From Taxillus chinensis (lineage: Eukaryota; Streptophyta; Magnoliopsida; Santalales; Loranthaceae), in the NCBI GenBank assembly GCA_023512835.1, contig CM042087.1, positions 47,891,682 to 47,955,681 on the forward strand: a DNA stretch of 64,000 nucleotides, in the 5' to 3' direction. Below are positions 21,386 through 33,100 of this stretch, one piece after another. The position numbers and the translations under genes are program-made. A model generated the notes under the pieces. The model ran no database searches. It saw nothing but the letters and a program-made list of their open reading frames with translations, and was not told where the DNA came from. Numbering within the stretch: position 1 is the first letter of the stretch; each line of letters begins with the position of its first letter.

Positions 21386-24300
21386 TTCACTCAGTGGTAG
21401 TCATGGTGTACCTCGTGTACATTACAAGGGACGTTTTAGTGATTACTATATCATGGTATGTACTTTTTTCTTGCATGCTTTTTCATCCCCAATTGTGGGA
21501 TCATTCTAGTTATTTGTGGATAAAAACCATCTTTTTTGTGCTATGTTAATGGAAATGACATGGCAATCCTTACAGGTGATGGATATTCTTGGCCCTAGTT
21601 TATGGGATGTATGGAATAAAAACAAAGACACGTAAGTCTCTTTTGGAAAGAGAGATTTGATTTATTTATTAAATAAAAAGAATTTATAATCATTTGGTAA
21701 AGTTAATGTTTGTTTGCTGATTTCAGGATGTCTATTGCAATGGTTGCCTGTATTGCTATTGAAGCAATCTCTATATTAGAGAAGATTCACTCCAGAGGGT
21801 GATAATTTCAACTATGGTCGTTTATTTATTTTATTTCTTATTTTTTGTGATGACTGCTTTCATTTATATGAACAGTAAAATCTTTACAAAGCCTGGAATG
21901 AATCATCCATACAAGGATATCTGCTATTCAAATGGTGGACATAGCCAATGTTGGACATTGGTTGTCCTTAATCATTTAAACCTTAAACACAGATTCCTTA
22001 GGTTGATTTTGTATCTTTGGAGAGTTAGTACTAAGTGGTGTTTCTGGATCTGTATATTCTTGAAATGGAAATCTAAACATTCTTTAATCAAAGAATGTTA
22101 TACCTGATAATTATTATATCTAAACCAGCTTACTTCCTAACGCTTTTTCTGATCATGAATACTGTATAATTACAAAAATGTCTGAGGTCCTACCTCATAA
22201 AAGAAAATTGCAAGGCAATACTTAAGGGGCATTTGAAATCCTAATTTCTCCAAATGAGAGGCAGGGCTGATTCCAATTTTGATGTGGAGTGTTAAAATTA
22301 CTCTGTGCATTGTTTGACAGATATGTGCATGGGGATGTAAAACCCGAGAATTTTTTGCTTGGCCCACCTGGAACTTCAGAAGAAAAGAAACTGTTTCTTG
22401 TGGACCTTGGATTAGGTAAATAAGGGAACTTCTTACTCATTTTCTTGTTGGCGAAGGCATACTATAAGTTGCTCATTTTCTTATGGCATTCTCCTTAAAA
22501 TGGCAGCTGCTAAGTGGAGAGATAGTTCAAGTGGCTTGCATGTTGTTTATGACCAGCGGCCTGATGTTTTTAGGTAATCCTGAATTTGTTTGTTTTTCTG
22601 ATATTCATTTTCCCTCTCGGGCACAATTTTTGCTTGACCATGATATCCATTTGGTGTTGCAGAGGAACAGTGCGCTATGCCAGTGTGCATGCTCATCTTG
22701 GTAGAACTGGTAGCAGGAGAGATGACTTAGAATCTCTTGCTTACACGCTTATTTTTCTGCTTCGTGGCCGGCTGCCTTGGCAAGGATACCAGGTTGGTAG
22801 TTTCTGACTTTGCCTGGATTTCCTATTGTTTGTTTGCATGTTGTTCTGACAACGTTTTGTCCTCAGGGAGAGAATAAAGGGTTCCTTGTTTGTAAAAAGA
22901 AAATGTCAACTTCTTCGGAAACCTTGTGCGGTTATTGTCCTCAACCGTTTCGACTATTTGTTGAGCATGTGGTGAACTTGAAGTTTGATGAGGAACCTAG
23001 CTATGCAAAATATATATCCCTTTTTGATGGAATTGTTTGTCCAAATCCAGATATTAGACCAATTAATACTGATGGTGCTCTAAAGGTAATTTTTATGGTC
23101 TACTCTTAATCAAATAATTTCCTAATCTTTCGGTGAAGATTAAAAAGAGAATCAATGCTGTCTAAAGCTATCTTAGTTTATTTTAATTATTTTTAAAGAT
23201 TTTTTTTAAAAAGAGAATCAATGCTGACTAACGTATTGTTGCTCATTGTGAAGCTTGTATATCAAGTTGGGCGAAAAAGAGGACGAACAACAACAGAGGA
23301 AGACAATGGCGAACATCCAAAGAAAAAGATCCGTGTCGGAATGCCAGCAATGCAATGGATTAGTGTCTATAATGCTTGTCGGCCAATGAAACAAAGGTAT
23401 ACTTTTGTTTTTCTCTTGCTGCAAAAGATTCAATGAATTAATGTTTATTTCTTCTTTCTGTAGATATCACTTCAATGTGTCAGATGACAGACTCTGCCAA
23501 CACATCGAGAGAGGAAATGCAGATGGGCTGTTTATCAGCAGTGTGACGTCTTGTTCAGATTTATGGGCTATTGTCATGGATGCTGCGGCTGGTTTTACTG
23601 CTCAAGTTTATGAACTATCTTCAAATTTTCTTCATAAGGTTGGTTTTTATACTAGTCATAATCTTATTTTAAATTGCATTCACAATTTTGTAACGTGCTT
23701 TGCATAATTGTTGATATCGTAATATGCATAGTGATAAGTACTATTGTTTGAAGCCTGTGGTGTTCATGCAAAATAAATATCTCTTCTTTAATATTTGTTG
23801 AAGGACTGGATTATGGAACAGTGGGAGAGCAGTTATTACATCAGTGCAATTGCCGGAACCAGTAATGGCAGTTCGGTAGTAGTAATGTCCAAGGGTCAGT
23901 CTTACTAATTATCTAATTATTTTGTTTTGTTGTTGGTATCTGTTCCTCAACTTTTACTTGCACATTAAATGCAGGTACCCCATATCTACAGCAGTCTTAT
24001 AAAGTTAGTGACTTTTTTCCGTACAAATGGATCAATAAAAAGTGGAAGGAGGGTTTCCATGTCACAGCCATGGCCACAGCAGGAACGAGATGGGCAATTG
24101 TCATGTCTCGTGGTGCTGGATTTTCTTCCCAGGTTTTCGTGGTGATTCATGTCATTAATATGTATCTGTTAAGGCAAAGAAAGTTTGCTGATGGATGTTG
24201 GTTTGCTGCTTTATGTCAGGTTGTGGAACTGGATTTTCTGTATCCCAGTGAGGGCATTCATTGTCGTTGGGAAGGGGGGTATCGGATCACGTCAATTGCA

Positions 24301-24599
24301 GCAACTCCTGATCAGGCTGCGTTTGTTCTCAGTGTGCCCAGAAGAAAACCTAATGATGAATCCCAAGAGACACTTCGAACTTCTGGATTTCCTAGCACAC
24401 ATGTCAAGGTTGATCATTTAATTTAACCATTCATTTGCTATATATCGTTTCTGGATGGTTGCCTTTTCGTTAGAGAAACTTCACACAGACATCTTTTCTT
24501 TTTCTTTTTCTTTTTTCTTTTTTCTTTTTCTTTTTTCAGGACAAATGGGCAAGAAATCTATATATTGCATCGATTTGTTATGGCCGAACTGTTTCCTGA
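21386..24599 (+). pseudogene. MUT9-like kinase (casein kinase 1 clade), N-lobe missing, frameshifted
   Basis: Thirteen exons: 21386-21455, 21576-21631, 21727-21800, 22321-22415, 22507-22573, 22663-22792, 22867-23085, 23254-23396, 23464-23638, 23804-23894, 23975-24132, 24220-24408 and 24540-24599 (stop TGA). Signatures are VHYKGRFSDYYIM, VMDILGPSLWDVWN, the catalytic loop [41 protein letters not shown], then the plant-specific C-terminal domain down to LYIASICYGRTVS. MUT9-like kinases are nuclear CK1-type kinases phosphorylating histones and light/clock proteins. The ATP-binding lobe is absent, and exon 3 carries an extra GA (around 21778-21784) that shifts the frame and brings a stop early in exon 4. 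Every exon after that is intact, so the damage is recent, an assembly error, or the transcript has another use. Confidence 0.85.
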
Positions 24600-26175
24600 G
24601 CTTCTTCCAAGGTTGCACTGTGATCTTAGATTCTGTATTTTGGCAATGCTCGCTAGCATCTTTGGTTGGTATATGTTCGAAGCAGGACCTCCTCCAGAAG
24701 ATAGCTTAGTCATTATGGCATTGGGGATTATTTACCAAGTCCCAATGTTTGTATAGGTAGTACATGGTATTTATTTAGTGAGAGGGTTTATGCACTGAAG
24801 TCCAATGTTTGTACAGTCGTTGAAACGCTTATGATTCTTGGTTTCATATTGATAGGATTGTGTGAACATCAATTCTGAAGAGTTTGTAGTGGGTTTCTGA
24901 AACTCAGTTGCTTGTGCTTCTGAGCTCGCAGATCATTTGCAACAATTGCGCTATTGCAGGGCAGAAGCCAAAAACACGCACACTGGGTCAGTTGGAATTT
25001 CCGACAACGAGCTTCTGACAGCTATGACACTGGCAACATCGGCGACAACTCCGTTATCTAAAATAGTATTTATATAATGTTAATACAATTTAAAATACCA
25101 ATTAGTAATACGTAAAATATTTGATCAAACATATAAAATAATTATTTTTAATATATTATAATGTATTTTCAAAGAAAATAAAAATCAGCGTATTTTTACA
25201 TTATAACAATCATTTATAATTGAATTTTTAAATGTTAGTAATTTCTCTTTCAACATTCAAAAATAATTGATTCTAAAAGATTATTTTGCTAGGCAAGAGT
25301 GGGTTCAGATATTTTTGTTAGAGTGTTTAATATTTATTAAAAAGTTTAAATATAACATCACAAAAATATATATTACATAAAATGTTATGAAGTCCTCTTA
25401 GTTCTATAAGTCTTTAAATGTAATATTATCAAAAAAATATAAGAAATTTCATAAAATACTCCTATAAGTTTTCATAGTTTAATATTATTAAATACTACTT
25501 GATATAGATATGAAGTTGAACTAAACACGAATAATTTTATTGCATGCTCATTGAATGGATGGTTTTGTTTTTGCAATTGAGAATCTATTTTTGCATAGAA
25601 AATATTCACTCGATAACGATGCTTAATTGTAAAGTCATCTTGTTGATAGTGAGCTAAACCTCATCTACCAACATAACAAGTAATCATATCTAACACATGT
25701 ATAGATCTAACTCACAAAATGATAGCACATTGGTGAGTAAGTTATCTCATTTATTATCTTTGAATACTTAGATGAGTGTGTTTGGTATTTATTCTCGGAA
25801 AGCATTTTCTGTTTTTTAATACTGAAAATGTATTTTTTTTTATGTTTGATATGTGTTTTAAAAATAAATTTTTAAAAATAAAATATTTTTGAATGTCAAA
25901 AACACGAAAAGCGCCGCCTGACGGATACCCCTCTCTCCTTGCGCCGCCACAGCACCTTGCACAGGCCCTGCCCCCTTGTTTTCATTTTTTTTAACCCTGT
26001 ACCCACCTCGCGCCAGGCCCCTGCGCCACCTTGACGGATCCCCCTCTCCCCTTACACGAGTTCCCACCACCACCACCCCCCCAAACAAAAGTTTGCTATG
26101 TTTCAATGATAGTTTTAAAAAAATGAAAACAAGGGGGCCGTCTTGTCAAATAAAATTAGCATAGTTTGTTTTTCC

Positions 26176-26207
<32 letters not shown>

Positions 26208-26610
26208 GAAAAACAAAGTTTATCGGTAAGCTCCATAGTTTGTAACAAAATCAAATAAAATTAGCATTTCATAAGTTGTCTGCTTTTATTTGTCTTGCCA
26301 AAATTCTTCTGACCGTGTTACAAGAAAAAAAATCCCTCTCCGACATTGGGGCCGTCTTGTCAGCACTGTTTTGAGAAAACACAATGCCGCCAATTCTAGA
26401 CCATCTCTCATCTTCTACCCAGCAGTCATCATTCTCAGAAACTTTCATGAAACTGGCAAGATGGATGCCGGAAGAAGAATAAGGAAGAAAAGATCCAAGG
26501 ATCTGTAGTCTGGTGATTCTGAACACCAAGTCACCTCTACCCATAGAGGGACTGGGACTGGGACTGCCTCAGTGACAATTAGTCACGGTGTTAAAACAAA
26601 AGGACGCTGC
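24600..26610. other. 3' flank of the kinase locus, AT-rich spacer, poly-C tract
   Basis: It holds the kinase 3' UTR side and a segment, 24955-25258, that recurs at 27530-27812. AT-rich sequence follows. A GC-rich patch at 25910-26060 and a long C run near 26179-26200 interrupt it. Short frames at 25858-26164 and 26269-26544 show no family motif. Confidence 0.4.
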
Positions 26611-27268
26611 CAAGGGACGTTTTAGTGATTACAATATCATGGTATGTACCTTTTTTCTTACATGCTTTTTCATACTCAATTGTGGGATCATCCTAGTTAT
26701 TTGTGTATAAAAGCCATCTTTTCCGTGCTATGTTAATGGAAATGACATGGCAATCCTTACAGGTGATGGATATTCTTGGCCCTAGTTTATGGGATGTATG
26801 GAATAAAAACAAAGACGCGTAAGTCTCGTTTGGAAAGAGAGATTTGATTTATTTATTTAATAAAAAGAATTTATAATCATTTGGTAAGTATTGCCAATTT
26901 CCGGATGTCTATTCCAATGGTTGCATGTATTGCCATGGAAGCGATCTCTATATTGTAGGGTGATAATTTCAACTATGGTTATTTATTTATTTATTTGTTA
27001 TTTTTTGTGATGAGTGCTTTCATTTATATGAACAGTAACATCTTTACAATCCCTGAAATGAATTAGCCATGCAAAGATATTTGCTATTCAAATGGTGGAC
27101 ATAGCCAATGTTGGTTGTCCTTAATCATTTAAACACTAAACACAAATTCCTTAGGTTAATTTTGTATATTTGGAGTTAGTACTAAGTGGTGTTTATGGAT
27201 CTGTATATTCTTCAAATAGAAATCTTAACATTCTTTGAATGTTATAGGCTTAGAGTTTTACCTATAAT
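26611..27268 (+). pseudogene. Partial duplicate of the MUT9-like kinase locus
   Basis: It closely matches 21425-22110: end of exon 1 (GGACGTTTTAGTGATTAC), all of exon 2 (VMDILGPSLWDVWN, again followed by the GTAAGTC donor) and part of exon 3, plus the introns between. Exon 3 has lost about 20 bp and reads into a stop after the ISIL codons. Exons 4-13 are absent. The 3' flank of the original reappears at 27530-27812, so the copy arose as a longer tandem duplication and then lost its middle. Confidence 0.9.
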
Positions 27269-27272
27269 TATT

Positions 27273-27275
<3 letters not shown>

Positions 27276-27328
<53 letters not shown>
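27276..27328. repeat. (AT)n microsatellite
   Basis: A pure AT run at the point where the duplicated kinase segment ends; it may mark the deletion junction. Confidence 0.95.
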
Positions 27329-27331
<3 letters not shown>

Positions 27332-27529
27332 CTCTTCTTTTATTTGTGTTTTTTTAATAATTTTTACTTTTATTTTATATTAAAATATAAAAATTTTATT
27401 ATTAAATAAAAAATAGTATATAATATTATTTTAATAATATATGAAATAATTAAGAGAATTTATTATAATATTTATTTGTATAAGAAAATAAAAAATAGTT
27501 TAAATCTTGAAGTTTCGGGAAAATGAATG

Positions 27530-27812
27530 GGTAACTATTGCAGGGTAGAAGCCAAAAACACGGGTAGTTAGAATTTTTGACAATGACATTCTGATAGTCA
27601 TAACTGGTAACATCATTGAACTCCAAATAATATTATATAATATTAGCAAAATTCAAAACATCAATTATTAAGATGTAACATATTTGATAAAAAAACAAAA
27701 TAACTATTTTCAATATATTATAATATATTTTTGAGAAAATAAGTCTGTTTTTACATTACTTTATAATTAAATTCTTAAATGACTAATTAATTTCTCTTTC
27801 AATATACATAGG
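27530..27812. repeat. Second copy of the kinase 3' flank (24955-25258)
   Basis: The shared words include CAGAAGCCAAAAACACG-type sequence (GTAGAAGCC here) and a long common AT-rich stretch. Its order relative to 26611-27268 matches the original locus, supporting a deleted tandem duplication. Confidence 0.8.
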
Positions 27813-28620
27813 ATTATAAACAAATCGAGCTGAATCGATTTCATTAGTGTTTGTGAATAGTTTGTTAGTGTTTACGAATAGCTCATAAATACTAGTTTAC
27901 AAACAATATTAATAAATACAATGATATACTTGGTCGTGAATGTTATATTTTTAGTTTTTTTCGCAAGATTTCGTTTATTTAATGATTCATGAATTAAAAT
28001 ATCTAATTATTCAAAATTTATAAACAAATTAACTTGTCCGTTTGTTTGTTTGTAAACTCATTCAACTGTTCGTGAACAAAAACACTAATTGTTCAAATTT
28101 TATAAACAAACGTGTTCACTTGTTTATTCATTTGTTCATTTTATAAACACTAATTTATTTGGTTTGTTGAGGTTGGTTCATCAAATCATTCATTATTTTT
28201 TTGAAAATTCCATGAAAAGAATTTAAATCCTTCCCTACATTTATTACATTTATTTTAATTTTTAAATTCATCAATTGTAAATCAGCATACACCCCAATAT
28301 GAGGAAAATGTTAAAAAAAGATGTTTAAGTTAATTTGTTAAATAGTATAAATTAATATTATAATTATTTACTTTCTCTTTTAATTTCTAATCAAGCATCT
28401 ATAAAGCTGAATTAATCAATCAATTTCAATTGTTACAATAACACTGGGTTTTTTCACTTTTTTTATTTTTGAGGGTATCAAAGAAGTAGGCTCATTAAGA
28501 TAATTCTAGCCATACCAAGATACCAAGAATGTCTAAAATGGAGGTTGGACAAAGCTGCACACGCCACCATGCACCGACAGAAGACGACGAGTGCATCTCA
28601 CGCATGTCCACACGCTCGGC
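27813..28620. other. AT-rich repeat debris
   Basis: Repeated GTTCGTGAA and TTTATAAACAAA words (27870-28200) look like an interspersed plant repeat. No coding sequence was seen. Confidence 0.35.
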
Positions 28621-28624
28621 CGGT

Positions 28625-29080
28625 AAGGGTGTTAAACGGGCGGGCCGGGAGCCCATTTAGGCCCGATTTTAAATGGGCCAGAAATACCTGGCCCGGCGTT
28701 TAATATTTTATTTTTTTAAATAATTTTTTTACTTAAAATATCTTATTTTTTCTAAAAATAAATAATAATTTTAACTTTCATAGATCAAACACAACCTATA
28801 AATAACTATAAATATGATAAAACTAATAAAATATTAATAATATATGTAAATTTTTAATAAAATAAACTAAAAAAAGTCAAAAAAAATTAAAATTAAAAAT
28901 AAAAATATTAGCCCGCGAGTCAGCCCATGAACCCACGGGCCCGGCCTGCTTTGGCCCGCGGCCTGCGGGCCCCTGTTTTGACCCGTGTATAAACGGGCCA
29001 AAATTTATAGGCCTGACCCGGCCCATTTTATGGGCCAGCCCGCACGGCCCGCGGGCCACAAGCCCGTTTAACACCCCTAT
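28625..29080. mobile_element. GC-ended, AT-cored MITE (family M1, copy 3)
   Basis: The left end AAGGGTGTTAAACGGGC and the right end, read on the other strand AGGGGTGTTAAACGGGC, form terminal inverted repeats. GC-rich subterminal zones (GGCCCG words) flank an AT core. A clean target duplication could not be set. Confidence 0.75.
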
Positions 29081-30173
29081 CAGCCGGTGGTCGAAGACTC
29101 AATCACTCACGTACCCCCCCAAACAACAAACCCTTTTAATTGTTTTTTGCCTCAACACAATGACTCCAATCTAGTCGGGGGGGGAGATACGTAATGGCTA
29201 CTTTTCTTTATTTATATATTCTCTTTATTTATTCCATTTAATTAATTATTAAATTCAATTTTCTTCATATTAAAAGGATCATCACGATTTCTATTGAATT
29301 TCTCTCTATTTTTATCAATTTTATCCAAGTCCCTTATTTTGTGATAAGGATAACCAATCCTTATAGTGGTGGTTATCAAGGATTGCAAATTATTTGAAAA
29401 GCAATCAAAGAAAAACAAGTATCAATTCATAAAATGACACATCAATTGGCAGCAACCAATTGCGAGTTTTATTGAGGGTTAGTGATCAGGAAACAACTAA
29501 CAACCAATTACAAGTTTTATTGAGGGTTATTGATAAGAAAACATAATATGTGGACGACACTAGGCAAGAAAACTACAGTCGGCTATTTTAAATTTTGAAA
29601 TTTGTTTAAAGATAAATTTTATTTTCTCCCCCTTTTTGTCATTGCTATGAGTACTGTGTTCAAAACAGGAATATTTACATATTCATGAAGGATGCTTGAT
29701 TGTAATTGGAATGGCTCTTTTCTCCTTTGCATTCACGTCCGAATTAGAGGTATATAACTCCACCATGGATTCATACATGGCACAAGCAAGGTTTCAAAAC
29801 CGCTTTACTCCTAACATTGGCACAAGCAAGCACAAAGAAACCAAACGCACCTACTGTCTACATATCAAAAAGATGTGCTAACGAATATCTTACTACGGCC
29901 TTTTCTCCTCGGCTTTCAGGTCCGATTTAGAGGCCTCATTGATTGTACACCACACCTCGACTTCGGAAAGATAAGAAAAGTGGCCACACAAGCAAGAGAA
30001 TCCTACTTTTGGTAATTTACGCCAATACTTGGAACCTTGCGCCCCCTTTCAAAACTGTCAATACACCTGCATGCACCAAGAAACCAACTTGAGAAGTGAC
30101 CACGTATATTATGTACCGACTATAAGTCCCTACTGCAATATCTTGGCACGAAAGTCTCACCTGCGCAAAGGAT
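29081..30173. other. Region 3' of SHH1
   Basis: It should contain the SHH1 3' UTR and terminator (minus strand). Two related blocks, TTCACGTCCGAATTAGAGG (about 29731) and a TTTCAGGTCCGATTTAGAGG-like one (about 29915), suggest a local duplication. No gene was recognised. Confidence 0.4.
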
Positions 30174-33100
30174 TTAGCAGAGTGGCCTGCAACAGAGTCT
30201 CCTTAAGCGAACTCTTTCCTGGGAATGGGAAAAAATAGCAGAGTATCAATATCTGGGTACAAGAATCTTCTTACAAGATAAAAAATGGCCTCTTCTATCT
30301 AGACATTGAACAAAGCTACCTCACTGTAAGGGGAGATAACTCACTGTAAGGGGAAAATTGGAAAAGTAAGGGGAGATACCTCACTGTTGTCATGGTCATA
30401 CCGAACCAAGAAGAGACATCGGCAGCCCCTTATATCGTGCAATCTCCTCTGAATTTCAATTACATGGGCATCATAGTATATTGCTTGATCTTTCCTCTCC
30501 TGCAATAGTGCCCAAACGTCCGTGGCACACTGTGCTTAACAGAACAGAAACTTGAGCGGATACTGGAAGAATAATTACCTGAAAGCAAAGAACAAGATCG
30601 CCTGCCCGTATACTATAACACTCTGAAGCCTCAAAGGGAACAGAGCGGATACGAACGTCAGCTTTTATATTTACCCACTCATCTTCCTCGGCCCCAAATC
30701 CAACAAACCTTACGCGAGCTTCCTAAAAACGACAAAACAAACCATAAATGGGTTCCTGAATCGAACGGTGACTTTACTAAAATCACTCTCCTATTGCAGA
30801 ATTAAGAGGGCTTGCAAAAAAAATTATAACAGAGGCAGCACAAAGGAAGTCGGGGCAAAGTGGCATATGAACCAGCATGGTCTTCTTTAGCAGTTGCAAC
30901 CATTGGGAAATTTAAACGCACTTTATTGGCTATAAAAACAAGCATAATTTGACTAAATATCGCCTGAGGTACTTACAGGTTCGCCTGAGGCAACAACTCT
31001 GTGAGCTAAGAATGCATCAACATCATACCTGGATATATATTTAAAATTATTCAAAAATTATTTGCATAAAACATATAGAAGCAGGACATACCCTAAACTA
31101 TCCTAAAACAGTTCCATCAGCAAAAACTTTGATATTAGCTCACTCTTGTAACACTTCCACAGCCTAATACGCCTATGGTAGCCCTAGCATAGCACCTATG
31201 TTTAACCAGGCAGTATTGGAGCAATTATGCAAAAAAGAGTTCTTAACCTCAAGCGATTCTGATAATAAAAGAACCAACCACATGTTTTCAAGTTCCAACC
31301 TTTATCAACATACTCACCCATCCCATCCACCTTACCCTCGAAAAAAAAATGCCATGGTCAATTGTGATGTTTCAATACATTCACTTACCATGCTTTATCT
31401 TTTGCTGACCTAGCCTCAAATTCCAAGTCTGAAATATCTATGGCCTCTCCTGCTTTGTAAAAAAAGATAATTCAATTTGGAGAAGTAAATATCAACCCTC
31501 ATAAAACTAGCCAACCTGTGCAATTACTGCTATGATTCAATAGCTAAAAGTGGTTTTATCAAACGATAAGTATTACCCCAGGAAGCAGTCTTTGTACAAC
31601 CCAGGAACACAACAGTGTACCTGGCAAATAGAGTTGCACGCCTTCAACTCGAAGAAAGGTTTAGGCATATGTGAAATTTACAAATCATTTCCCCAAAGAA
31701 AAGAAAAAACAGGTAAGCCCAAAAAAAACAAGAAGATTTGAGAGCAAAAAATAGTAAGTGATTAAATTAAAGGTTGCCCCACTTGCAAATCAATGATCAT
31801 CAACCCACTAATCATAATCTTTCAGCCATACAACTTACCTTATCATAGAACTATCATAAAATTCAATAGTAATTAGCTTGTCACAATTCAAATGATAAAC
31901 ACTCGCGCGCGCACAAACACACACACATAGAATAAGAGAAAGCATGCGCATAAATTTCAAAGCTTTGATGACACTAAATTATCTATTTTAATTTTGGAAA
32001 ATCATAAAATCTAAGCCTGATTAGTTTTTTCATATTCTGACGAAAGAGCTTTACATGATGAGATTATTTGAAAATCTATGAGTAAACTTAATTTTTTCAT
32101 ATTTAATCAATCAAACGCAAAATATAATACAAGTTGTTTGGTGAGGGTCACCATAATACCTTTTCCCTATAGATAACAAGCCACAAAGTAACCAAACTTA
32201 TATAATTCACTTGCAACCTTGTGAATATTGTTGATTATAAGCATTTCATATAATCTTATGATTAGAGATAATACCTTTAGGCCTTTGTGTGTTGTCATCT
32301 ACAATCACAGGAGGGTAAGTTTCTGGTTGAACAGATATCTGCTTGGATGTATCATTTGAGGAATTTACCAAAAAAGGGTTGTCCCGCAGTTGATTTTGAA
32401 ACCAACTCTGCACCTGCACGATGATGGTAATGTGTTGGAGAATATTATATTTCAAGTAAATGTCTTTATGCTAATGAGGTGAATGGAATCTACTACTTTC
32501 AAGAACCTTCTACTCGTGACCACCAATTTCAGGGATACATTAGTGTGTGCTCCAAGCTTAGCATAGGAGAAATATTGCAATGACATAACTCGTTTGGTCA
32601 TCCTAGTATCTCTTATTAAAACATTTGTTTCCTACCTTCGTTTAAAGGTATCAGTATTTCGGCTTTAAAATATGAAATCTCACCTTTCTAAGGAACATTG
32701 AATAAAATTTTCTTCCAAACCATACTCTCCTTTTAAGCCTTGTTGTACGATTCATAGTGATTTGGGGACCAAAGTTTCTACTATTTCACATTCATTGATG
32801 ATCATACTCATCTATCTCATGACAAACAAGTCTGATGCAGGAAATATATATTTTCTAAGTTTTATTCAATGATTGAAACTAGATCTCATACTAAAATTTG
32901 TATCCTAAGCACTGACAATGGCACAAAATATTGTAATGCTTTTTTGGGTGGTTTTTTTTTTTTAAAGATAAGGACATTGTGCATTAGTCAACATGGAGAG
33001 ACACCCCTCAACAAAATGCAACTGCAGAAAAAAACAATAGGCACTTGCTTGAAGTTGACTGCTCGATCGTGTTTACCATACACATACCTAAATACTTATG

